A program made the position numbers and the translations under genes. The notes below the pieces were generated by a model. That model made no database searches. It saw only the letters and a list, made by a program, of their open reading frames with translations, and was not told where the DNA came from. Below, in pieces: positions 56,840-64,000 of a DNA stretch of 64,000 nt (its first letter is position 1; each line of letters begins with the position of its first letter). The DNA is from Alistipes ihumii AP11 (GTDB taxonomy: Bacteria > Bacteroidota > Bacteroidia > Bacteroidales > Rikenellaceae), in contig NZ_CP102294.1 of assembly GCF_025144665.1 (NCBI RefSeq), positions 1,364,001-1,428,000 on the forward strand. The letters are read 5' to 3'.

Positions 56840-58015
56840 CTACCGGTGAATTACTCCGGACCCGATCAGTTCCTCTCCGTCGTACCATGCCGCGAACTGC
56901 CCGGCCGTCACGCCGCGCTGCGGCTCGTCGAATACGACGAATCCTCCTTCCGCAGTCCGGTACAGCACGGCTCCCTGCAACGGCTGGCGGTATCGGATAC
57001 GGACCAGATAGCGGCGGCTTTCGCCGGTCTTCAGCGCCAGATCGGGGCGCACCCAGTGTATCTCGTCCGGCAGCATGTACAGCGCCCGGCGATACAGCCC
57101 CGGATGCCGCTGACCCTGTCCCACGTACAGGATATTTCGCTCCACGTCCGTTCCGATCACGAACAGGGGCTCGGGTTTTCCCCCGACATTCAGGCCCTTG
57201 CGCTGTCCGATCGTGAAAAAGTGAGCGCCCCGGTGACATCCCACGCGCGCGCCGTCCGAAGGTTCGTAGCGGAAAGGCTCGGCCAGCCGCCCGAGCGGAG
57301 CGTCCGCAGGCAGCGAACGATAACCCGGCCATCCGGACGGGATCTCGACGATGTCGCCGTCCTTGGCTGCGAGCTGCTGCTGCAGGAAAACGGGCAGATC
57401 GACCTTGCCCACGAAACAGATGCCCTGAGAGTCCTTGCGGGCAGCCGTAGCCAGATGCTGTTCCGTAGCGATGCGCCGGACCTCGGGCTTGAGCAGATGT
57501 CCGATCGGAAAGAGCGCGCGCGAAAGCTGTCGCTGCGAAAGCTGGCAGAGGAAATAGCTCTGGTCCTTGTTCGGGTCGCTGCCCGCAAGCAGGCGATGAA
57601 TCGTCCGGCCTTCGGCCCCGATCTCCTCGCGGCGGCAATAGTGGCCTGTCGCCACGAAATCGGCGCCCAGCTCGAGAGCCGCATTCAGAAAGGCGTCGAA
57701 CTTGATCTCGCGGTTGCACAGCACGTCCGGATTGGGCGTGCGCCCCCTCGCGTACTCGGCGAACATGTAGTCGACGACCCGCCGCCGATACTCGTCGCTC
57801 AGGTCGATCATATGAAACGGGATGTCGAGCCGCTTGGCCACCAGTTCGGCGAACAGGTGGTCGTCGTACCACGGGCAGTCGCCCTCCAGCGTGCCGGTCG
57901 TATCCTTCCAGTTCCGCATGAACAGGCCCACCACGTCGTAGCCCTGCTCCTTGAGCAGATAGGCGGCCACGCTCGAATCGACGCCTCCGGAGAGGCCCAC
58001 CACGACTCTTTTCAC
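56840..58015 (-). CDS. mnmA: tRNA-specific 2-thiouridylase
   Basis: A 391-residue MnmA, which makes 2-thiouridine at position 34 of Glu, Gln and Lys tRNAs. The N-terminal PP-loop VGLSGGVDSSVAAYLL binds ATP. Catalytic cysteines are in PNPDVLCNREIKF and GICFVGKVDLPVFL. The C-terminal beta domain is complete. It lies 98 bp past lon on the same strand. Confidence 0.96.
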   Translation of the reverse strand: MKRVVVGLSGGVDSSVAAYLLKEQGYDVVGLFMRNWKDTTGTLEGDCPWYDDHLFAELVAKRLDIPFHMIDLSDEYRRRVVDYMFAEYARGRTPNPDVLCNREIKFDAFLNAALELGADFVATGHYCRREEIGAEGRTIHRLLAGSDPNKDQSYFLCQLSQRQLSRALFPIGHLLKPEVRRIATEQHLATAARKDSQGICFVGKVDLPVFLQQQLAAKDGDIVEIPSGWPGYRSLPADAPLGRLAEPFRYEPSDGARVGCHRGAHFFTIGQRKGLNVGGKPEPLFVIGTDVERNILYVGQGQRHPGLYRRALYMLPDEIHWVRPDLALKTGESRRYLVRIRYRQPLQGAVLYRTAEGGFVVFDEPQRGVTAGQFAAWYDGEELIGSGVIHR

Positions 58016-58113
58016 GGTAGAATCACAGGTTCGGGTTATTAGAACGGACGATCCGGGGCCGCGGGCAGGGCGAAAAGCCGCTTCCCCGCGTTCCCCGGAT
58101 TTTCAGAAAAAAC

Positions 58114-60546
58114 TCAACGGTCCGACAACGCCAAGCGAAGCACGTCGTCGTTGGTCCGCACGTAATCGAACGTCAGACCCTCGAGATACTCGGGCTTGAT
58201 CTCCGAAATGTCCTTGCGATTGTCCTCGCTCAGGATAATCTCGTTGATACCGGCCCGTTTGGCTGCCAGTATCTTCTCCTTGATCCCGCCTACGGGCATC
58301 ACGCGTCCGCGCAGCGTCGTCTCGCCGGTCATCGCCACGCGGTCCCGCACCGGACGCCCCGTGAACGTCGACACGAGCGAGGTCACCATCGTGATACCGG
58401 CGCTCGGCCCGTCCTTCGGAATGGCTCCTTCGGGCACATGGATATTCACGTCGAACTTCTCGAACTTCTCGCGGTCGATGCCCAGCTCTTCGCCGTGCGC
58501 CTTGACCCACTCGAGCGCGATCGTCGCCGACTCCTTCATCACGTCGCCCAGATTGCCCGTCATCGTCAGACCGCCCTTGCCGGGCGTCAGGATGGACTCG
58601 ATATAGAGAATGTCGCCGCCGACCTCCGTCCATGCCAGCCCCGTCACGACGCCGACCATCCCGGCGATCTCGTACGACTCGTTCTGATAGCGGGGCACGC
58701 CGAGAATTTTCTCGACGTCCTCGGCCGTCACCTCGGGCCGGAATTCTTCGTCGAAGCCGATATTCTTGGCTCGCGTGCGGACGATCTTCGCGATCCGCTT
58801 GTCGAGCGTCCGCACGCCCGACTCACGCGTATACTCGGCGATGATCTTCTCGATGGTCTTCGGCGCGATCCTCAACTGCTTGGCCGAAACGCCGTGCGCC
58901 TCGAGCTGCTTCGGGATCAGATGCTTGCGGGCGATCTGCACCTTGTCTTCGAGAATGTATCCCGGTATGTTGATCATCTCCATACGGTCCCTCAGGGCCG
59001 GATTGATATTGGCGATGTTGTTGGCCGTAGCGATGAACAGCACCTTCGACAGGTCGTACTCGGTATCGAGGTAATTGTCGTGGAAGGTCGTGTTCTGCTC
59101 CGGATCGAGCACTTCGAGCAGGGCCGACGACGGGTCGCCATGGTTGCTGACGGTGATCTTGTCGATCTCGTCCAGTATCACGACCGGATTCGACGAGCCG
59201 CAGCGCTTGATCGTCTGGATGATCCGGCCCGGCATCGCGCCGATGTAGGTCTTGCGGTGTCCGCGAATCTCGGCCTCGTCGTGCAGACCGCCCAGCGCGA
59301 TGCGTCCGAACTTACGCTTGAGCGCCCCGGCCACCGATTTGCCGAGCGACGTCTTGCCGACGCCCGGAGGACCGTACAGGCACAGGATAGGCGACTTCAG
59401 ATCGCCCTTGAGCTTGATGACGGCCAGATGCTCCAGGATGCGGTCCTTCACCTCGTCCAGCCCGAAGTGGTCGTTGTCGAGCCGCTTCTTGGCATGGTTC
59501 AGGTCCAGATTGTCTTTCGTATAGCTTTCCCACGGCAGGTCGAGCATCAGCTGCAGGTAGTTGAGCTGCACGGAATACTCGGCTACGGCCGGATTCATCC
59601 GCTCCAGCTTCGAGAGCTCCTTGAAAAACAGCTCCTTCGTCTCGGCTTTCCAACGCTTTTTGGCAGCCCGCTTGTGCAGCTCGTCGATGTCCTTGTCGGC
59701 CGGATCGCCGCCCAGCTCGTCCTGAATCGTGCGTATCTGCTGCTGCAGGAAATACTCGCGCTGCTGCTGGTCGATGTCCTGCTTGACCTTGCTCTGTATC
59801 TCGTTCTTCAGCTCGGCCAGTTGCTGCTCGCGGACCAGAATCTCGAGCAGACGTCGCGCGCGGGCCAGCAGTCCCGGAGCTTCCAGCAGGCGCTGGCGGT
59901 CGCTGTCGGGCAGATCGAGATTCGAGCAGATGAAATTGATGATGCCGCGCTTGTTGTCGATGTTCTTGATCGCGAACGTGGCCTCCTTGGGCATCTGCGG
60001 CGACACGTTGATGATATTCAGCGCGACGTCCTTGATCGAATCGACGAGCGCCTCGAACTCGATGTTGCTCGGGTCGGGCGTCGAATCCTTCAGCGTCGCT
60101 ACCGACGCTTTGAAATAGGGTTCCGACACGACGAACTCGCTGATCTCGACCTTTTCGAGCCCGTGCAGGATGACCGTCAGGTTGCCGTTCGGCATTTCGA
60201 GCACTTTCAGAATACGGGCGGCCGTGCCGATACGATACAGGTCGTCCGGCCCGGGCTGCTCGACCTCCGGCTCCTTCTGCAGCACGGCGCCGAGGATTCC
60301 CCCGACGCCCTCGACCTCGCGCACGAGCTTCATCGACTTCTCGCGCCCGACCGTAATCGGCGTGATCGAGCCCGGGAAAAGCACCGAGCTGCGAAGCGTC
60401 AGAATAGGCAATATCTGGGGTATATCCACTTTCTCGGCAGCTTCCTCGTCGTCGTTGGACATGATCGGAATCACATGGTGACGGCCTTCGAGCATATCCG
60501 ATATGCCCGAAAACTCCTCTTCTTTCTTGCTATATTTTTTATTCAT
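58114..60546 (-). CDS. lon: ATP-dependent protease Lon
   Basis: An 810-residue Lon protease that degrades damaged and regulatory proteins in the cytoplasm. The N-domain (about 45-250), coiled-coil, AAA+ domain with Walker [14 protein letters not shown] and Walker [11 protein letters not shown], and the C-terminal protease domain with the Ser-Lys dyad (Ser in [11 protein letters not shown], Lys in [10 protein letters not shown]) are complete. I start at 60546 (MNKKYSKK) because the upstream ATG at 60570 lies under the -7 box. Confidence 0.97.
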   Translation of the reverse strand: MNKKYSKKEEEFSGISDMLEGRHHVIPIMSNDDEEAAEKVDIPQILPILTLRSSVLFPGSITPITVGREKSMKLVREVEGVGGILGAVLQKEPEVEQPGPDDLYRIGTAARILKVLEMPNGNLTVILHGLEKVEISEFVVSEPYFKASVATLKDSTPDPSNIEFEALVDSIKDVALNIINVSPQMPKEATFAIKNIDNKRGIINFICSNLDLPDSDRQRLLEAPGLLARARRLLEILVREQQLAELKNEIQSKVKQDIDQQQREYFLQQQIRTIQDELGGDPADKDIDELHKRAAKKRWKAETKELFFKELSKLERMNPAVAEYSVQLNYLQLMLDLPWESYTKDNLDLNHAKKRLDNDHFGLDEVKDRILEHLAVIKLKGDLKSPILCLYGPPGVGKTSLGKSVAGALKRKFGRIALGGLHDEAEIRGHRKTYIGAMPGRIIQTIKRCGSSNPVVILDEIDKITVSNHGDPSSALLEVLDPEQNTTFHDNYLDTEYDLSKVLFIATANNIANINPALRDRMEMINIPGYILEDKVQIARKHLIPKQLEAHGVSAKQLRIAPKTIEKIIAEYTRESGVRTLDKRIAKIVRTRAKNIGFDEEFRPEVTAEDVEKILGVPRYQNESYEIAGMVGVVTGLAWTEVGGDILYIESILTPGKGGLTMTGNLGDVMKESATIALEWVKAHGEELGIDREKFEKFDVNIHVPEGAIPKDGPSAGITMVTSLVSTFTGRPVRDRVAMTGETTLRGRVMPVGGIKEKILAAKRAGINEIILSEDNRKDISEIKPEYLEGLTFDYVRTNDDVLRLALSDR

Positions 60547-60567
60547 CTTTTCCTTTCGTTTAATCGG

Positions 60568-60721
60568 CAAATATAGTGCAATTTACCGGAATTAAAAAAC
60601 AAGCCGCCCGACATCCGGCGAAGCACGGCGGGAGATCGGGCCGAATCCGCCGGCCGTTCCGGCGGAAGTTCCGGAATATAAACGGAACCGAAACCACTAT
60701 TATTGCAAATGATTATCTTTA
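60568..60721. promoter_or_regulatory. divergent promoters of lon and exported protein
   Basis: TATATTTG (60568-60575, read leftward) is the lon -7 box, with a leader of about 15 bases. TATCTTTA (60714-60721) is a near-consensus rightward -7 box for the 60748 gene. The -33 elements are unclear. Confidence 0.45.
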
Positions 60722-60747
60722 CGGTTTCCATTCACACCGTGACTGCC

Positions 60748-61518
60748 ATGACTCGACACTTCCTGTTGCTCCTGCTCCTTTTGCCGGGAGCTTTCCGCCT
60801 ATCCGCAAAACCCCTGCCGAAGGAGTACGTGCGCGACAGCCTGCCCGTGCTCGCCGAGCGATGCCGGCAACTGCTCGAGACGGCCTACATGGCCGACAGC
60901 CTGGTCGGCGAGACCGACTCGCTGCCAGGCTGGGAAGGACTGCCCGTCAGGCTGTACGAATACCGTACGGGACCCGACATCCGGACCGGGCAGCCGAAAA
61001 AAGGGAAGGTCTATCTGCTGAATCCGTCGCCCGAAAAGCTGGCCCGCTGGATCGCCACCGCCTGCTGGAAGGCGCGCGGCAGCCTCGAGTACCGCTACAC
61101 CGACAAACTGCTGCGATGGATCCGCAGCCAGTCGGGCGGCCAGTTTCCCGTGCGGGGCGTCGTCTACGAGGCCATGTACGAGCCGGGACGCTACGATCCC
61201 TATGTGTTCAAGGACGGCGTGACGGTTTATGTGGCCGATCCGAACCGGATGCCTGCCGACGGACACTGCACGGACGAGCAGCTCGAATTCTACCTGAGGC
61301 TGACCGATGCGGACCTGAAACCCTACACCGGCCGCTACGCCCGGATCGCCAGCACGACGCGCGAGCAGTATCGCGCCGGCGGCGGCACGGAACGGGTGGG
61401 CGACAGCGACAAGGATCGCCGCATCGAGTGGCTCGACGTCGTCCGGCGACTATACCGGCAGGCATGGGAATCGGATGAAAACCGGCTGATCACGGCATGG
61501 GCCGAGGCGAACCTGTAA
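60748..61518 (+). CDS. exported protein of unknown function
   Basis: A 256-residue protein with a signal peptide (MTRHFLLLLLLLPGAF, cleavage near LSAKP). Start 60748 is chosen over 60703, which lies before the -7 box. I recognise no family. The mature part is rich in Arg, Tyr and Asp with helical segments (VLAERCRQLLETAYMADSL). It lies 57 bp ahead of valS, which has its own promoter. Confidence 0.65.
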   Translation: MTRHFLLLLLLLPGAFRLSAKPLPKEYVRDSLPVLAERCRQLLETAYMADSLVGETDSLPGWEGLPVRLYEYRTGPDIRTGQPKKGKVYLLNPSPEKLARWIATACWKARGSLEYRYTDKLLRWIRSQSGGQFPVRGVVYEAMYEPGRYDPYVFKDGVTVYVADPNRMPADGHCTDEQLEFYLRLTDADLKPYTGRYARIASTTREQYRAGGGTERVGDSDKDRRIEWLDVVRRLYRQAWESDENRLITAWAEANL

Positions 61519-61535
61519 ATGTCCGATAAATTTGC

Positions 61536-61543
61536 TATTTTTG
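61536..61543 (+). promoter_or_regulatory. valS -7 promoter box
   Basis: TATTTTTG fits the -7 consensus and places the transcript start near 61550, about 26 bases before the valS ATG at 61576. Confidence 0.4.
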
Positions 61544-61575
61544 CGAGGATAAACGCTAAACATTTCTGACAAGCC

Positions 61576-64000
61576 ATGAAAATCGACGACAAATACGCTC
61601 CGCAGCAGATCGAGCCGAAATGGTACGACTACTGGATGCGGCACGACATGTTCCACTCGGAGCCCGACGAGCGGGAGCCCTATACGGTGGTCATCCCGCC
61701 GCCGAACGTGACCGGCATGCTGCACATGGGGCACATGCTCAACGAGACGATTCAGGACGTGCTCGTGCGCCGCGCCCGGATGCAGGGCAAGAACGCCTGC
61801 TGGGTGCCGGGAACCGACCATGCGTCGATCGCCACGGAGGCCAAGGTCGTCCAAAAGCTCAAGGCCGAGGGCATCGACAAGAGCTCGCTCACGCGCGAAG
61901 AGTTCCTCCGCCATGCGTGGGAGTGGAAGGAAAAGCACGGAGGCATCATCCTGAGCCAGTTGCGTAAACTCGGGGCCTCGTGCGACTGGGCCCGCACGAA
62001 GTTCACGATGGACCCGGAGATGAGCCGCAGCGTGATCAAAGTGTTCGTCGACCTCTATAACAAGGGAAAGATATACCGCGGCGTCCGGATGGTCAACTGG
62101 GACCCGGCCGCGCAGACGGCGCTGTCGGACGAAGAAGTGGTCTACCGCGAGTCTCAGGGCAAGCTCTACTACCTGCGCTACCGACTCGAGGGGACGGACC
62201 GCTATCTGATCGTCGCGACGACACGCCCCGAAACCATTCTGGGAGACACGGCGCTATGCGTCAACCCCGACGACGAGCGGTACAAAGACCTGCCGCAGGA
62301 CGCCCGCGTCGTCGTGCCGCTGGTCGGCCGCTCGATTCCGGTCATCCGCGACAGCTACGTCGACATCGAGTTCGGAACCGGCGCGCTGAAGGTAACCCCG
62401 GCCCACGACGTGAACGACTACATGCTGGGCGAGAAGTACAACCTCGAGACGATCGACATCTTCAACGACGACGGCACGCTGAACGAGCACGGCGGCCGCT
62501 ACGCGGGCATGGACCGTTTCGCCGTGCGCGAGCAGATCGAGCGCGATCTGGCCTCGGCCGGCCTGCTCGAGAAGGTCGAGGCCTATACGAACAACGTGGG
62601 CTACTCCGAGCGGACCAGCGTCGCCATCGAGCCGAAGCTGTCGATGCAGTGGTTCCTGAAGATGGACGAGCTGTCCAAACCCGCATTGCAGGCCGTTATG
62701 GACGACACGGTGCGTCTGGTTCCCTCGAAGTTCAAGAACGTCTACCGGCACTGGATGGAGAACGTGCGCGACTGGTGCATCTCGCGCCAGCTGTGGTGGG
62801 GTCAGCAGATTCCGGCCTACTATCTCCCGACGGGAGGCTACGTCGTGGCCGAAACGCCCGAGCAGGCGCTGGAGCTGGCCCGCGCGAAAAGCGGCAACCC
62901 GGACCTGAGCCTGCACGAGCTGCGGCAGGATCCGGACGTGCTCGACACGTGGTTCTCGTCGTGGCTGTGGCCGATCTCGGTATTCGACGGCATCAACCGC
63001 CCCGATAACGAGGAAATCAAGTACTACTATCCGACCAACGACCTGGTCACGGCTCCCGACATCCTGTTCTTCTGGGTGGCGCGGATGATCATCGCCGGGT
63101 ACGAATACCGGGGCGAACGCCCGTTCCGCAACGTCTACCTGACGGGAATCGTCCGCGACAAGCTGCGCCGCAAGATGAGCAAATCGCTCGGCAACTCGCC
63201 CGACCCGCTCGACCTGATCGCGCAGTACGGGGCCGACGGCGTACGCATGGCCATGTTGCTGTGCTCGGCCGCAGGCAACGACCTGCTGTTCGACGATTCG
63301 CTCTGCGAGCAGGGCCGCAACTTCGGCAACAAAATATGGAACGCTTACCGTTTGGTAAGCGGCTGGCCGGTCGACGAAAGCCTCGCGCAGAGCGAATGCA
63401 ACGCCGCGGCAGTCCGCTGGTTCGACTCGATGCTCGAGAAGACGCTGCGTCAGGTCGAGGAGCATTTCGCCGAATACCGCATTTCCGAAGCGCTGATGCT
63501 GATATACAAGCTGTTCTGGGACGAATTTTCGGGCTGGTATCTCGAGATGGTCAAGCCGGCCTACGGACAGCCTATCGACCGGCCGACGCTCGACGCCACG
63601 ATCGGATTTTTCGACAAACTGATGCGGATGCTGCATCCGTTCATGCCTTTCGTCACGGAAGAAATCTGGCAGGACATCGCGCCGCGGCGCGACGGCGAGA
63701 GCGTCTCGCTCGCACCGATGCCCGAACCCGCCCCCTGCGACGAAACGCTGCTCGAACAGGTCGAACTGCTCAAGGAGACCGTCACGGCCGTGCGCAACGT
63801 TCGCAAGCAGCGCAACCTGCCCGCCAAGGAGCCGCTGGAACTCCGAGTGATTGCCGACGAGAACTATCATCCGGAACTCGGCGCGCTGCTGCGCAAGACG
63901 GCAAACCTGACGGACGTCGAGACCGTCGCGGAAAAGCCGGCCGACGCCGCCTCGTTCATCGTCAAGACGACGCAGTATTTCGTACCGCTGGACGGAAAGA
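61576..64000 (+). CDS. valS: valyl-tRNA synthetase, 3' end beyond window
   Basis: The first 808 codons of ValRS, cut by the window edge. Motif [20 protein letters not shown] gives the HIGH region (HMGH), and [14 protein letters not shown] the KMSKS motif. The editing domain (about 190-350) and the anticodon-binding region with VETVAEKP are present. The C-terminal coiled coil is missing because it lies beyond position 64000. It charges tRNA-Val. Confidence 0.97.
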   Translation, partial: MKIDDKYAPQQIEPKWYDYWMRHDMFHSEPDEREPYTVVIPPPNVTGMLHMGHMLNETIQDVLVRRARMQGKNACWVPGTDHASIATEAKVVQKLKAEGIDKSSLTREEFLRHAWEWKEKHGGIILSQLRKLGASCDWARTKFTMDPEMSRSVIKVFVDLYNKGKIYRGVRMVNWDPAAQTALSDEEVVYRESQGKLYYLRYRLEGTDRYLIVATTRPETILGDTALCVNPDDERYKDLPQDARVVVPLVGRSIPVIRDSYVDIEFGTGALKVTPAHDVNDYMLGEKYNLETIDIFNDDGTLNEHGGRYAGMDRFAVREQIERDLASAGLLEKVEAYTNNVGYSERTSVAIEPKLSMQWFLKMDELSKPALQAVMDDTVRLVPSKFKNVYRHWMENVRDWCISRQLWWGQQIPAYYLPTGGYVVAETPEQALELARAKSGNPDLSLHELRQDPDVLDTWFSSWLWPISVFDGINRPDNEEIKYYYPTNDLVTAPDILFFWVARMIIAGYEYRGERPFRNVYLTGIVRDKLRRKMSKSLGNSPDPLDLIAQYGADGVRMAMLLCSAAGNDLLFDDSLCEQGRNFGNKIWNAYRLVSGWPVDESLAQSECNAAAVRWFDSMLEKTLRQVEEHFAEYRISEALMLIYKLFWDEFSGWYLEMVKPAYGQPIDRPTLDATIGFFDKLMRMLHPFMPFVTEEIWQDIAPRRDGESVSLAPMPEPAPCDETLLEQVELLKETVTAVRNVRKQRNLPAKEPLELRVIADENYHPELGALLRKTANLTDVETVAEKPADAASFIVKTTQYFVPLDGK

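Noticed and set aside
58438-60576. 712-codon plus-strand frame
   Set aside because: Antisense shadow of lon.

Overview
The window comes from a fairly GC-rich member of the Bacteroidales, most likely Alistipes or another Rikenellaceae genus. I infer this from the 16S gene, from many promoters that fit the Bacteroidetes pattern (-33 TTTG or TTG, about 19-21 bp, -7 TAnnTTTG), and from lineage-typical genes (DUF2723 protein, OmpP1/FadL-like porin, DUF6712 phage connector). The genus is not proven by anything here.

Layout. 1-2.4 kb: an rRNA operon on the minus strand (16S, tRNA-Ile, tRNA-Ala, start of 23S) with two promoters. 3.3-18.4 kb: chromosomal genes: proS, an aromatic- and glycine-rich lipoprotein, an OmpP1-like porin, a LuxR-type two-component system, rplS, a nitroreductase, surE, cysS, a DUF2723 membrane protein and rnhB. 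18.6-31.0 kb: one long plus-strand phage-like operon. It starts at a promoter carrying an inverted repeat, encodes tail-tip-like proteins, major capsid protein, portal, connector, holin, lytic transglycosylase and a spanin-like lipoprotein, and ends at a strong terminator. 31.0-35.6 kb: three copies of a short promoter-plus-hairpin element (small-RNA-like), two paralogous leucine-rich-repeat/EF-hand lipoproteins, an unrecognised exported protein and two tRNA-Leu genes. 35.7-44.4 kb: rplY, pth, an S4-domain protein, an ECF-like sigma factor with a 45-residue gene behind it, a zinc-ribbon coiled-coil protein, a Nif3-like protein, a MerR regulator, a stand-alone riboflavin kinase, ahcY and ung. 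44.4-48.2 kb: a second phage-like locus with a LexA/CI-like self-cleaving repressor, a divergent operon and both terminase subunits. 48.5-64 kb: an AraC regulator, bioA, a radical SAM protein, a GT87 transferase, prfB with its programmed frameshift, a DUF421 protein, mnmA, lon, an exported protein and valS, which runs off the end.

The most interesting feature is the split phage machinery. Particle and lysis genes (18.6-31 kb) and packaging genes (45-48 kb) lie about 14 kb apart, on the same strand, with normal chromosomal genes between them. I see no integrase, replication gene, tape-measure protein or att repeats. The packaging locus sits opposite a repressor that has the Ala-Gly cleavage bond and Ser/Lys dyad of LexA-type proteins, so DNA-damage control is plausible. 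This could be a decaying, rearranged prophage or a domesticated particle system such as a gene transfer agent. The sequence alone cannot decide. Main-text genes were assigned by motif and family recognition only; no searches were run.
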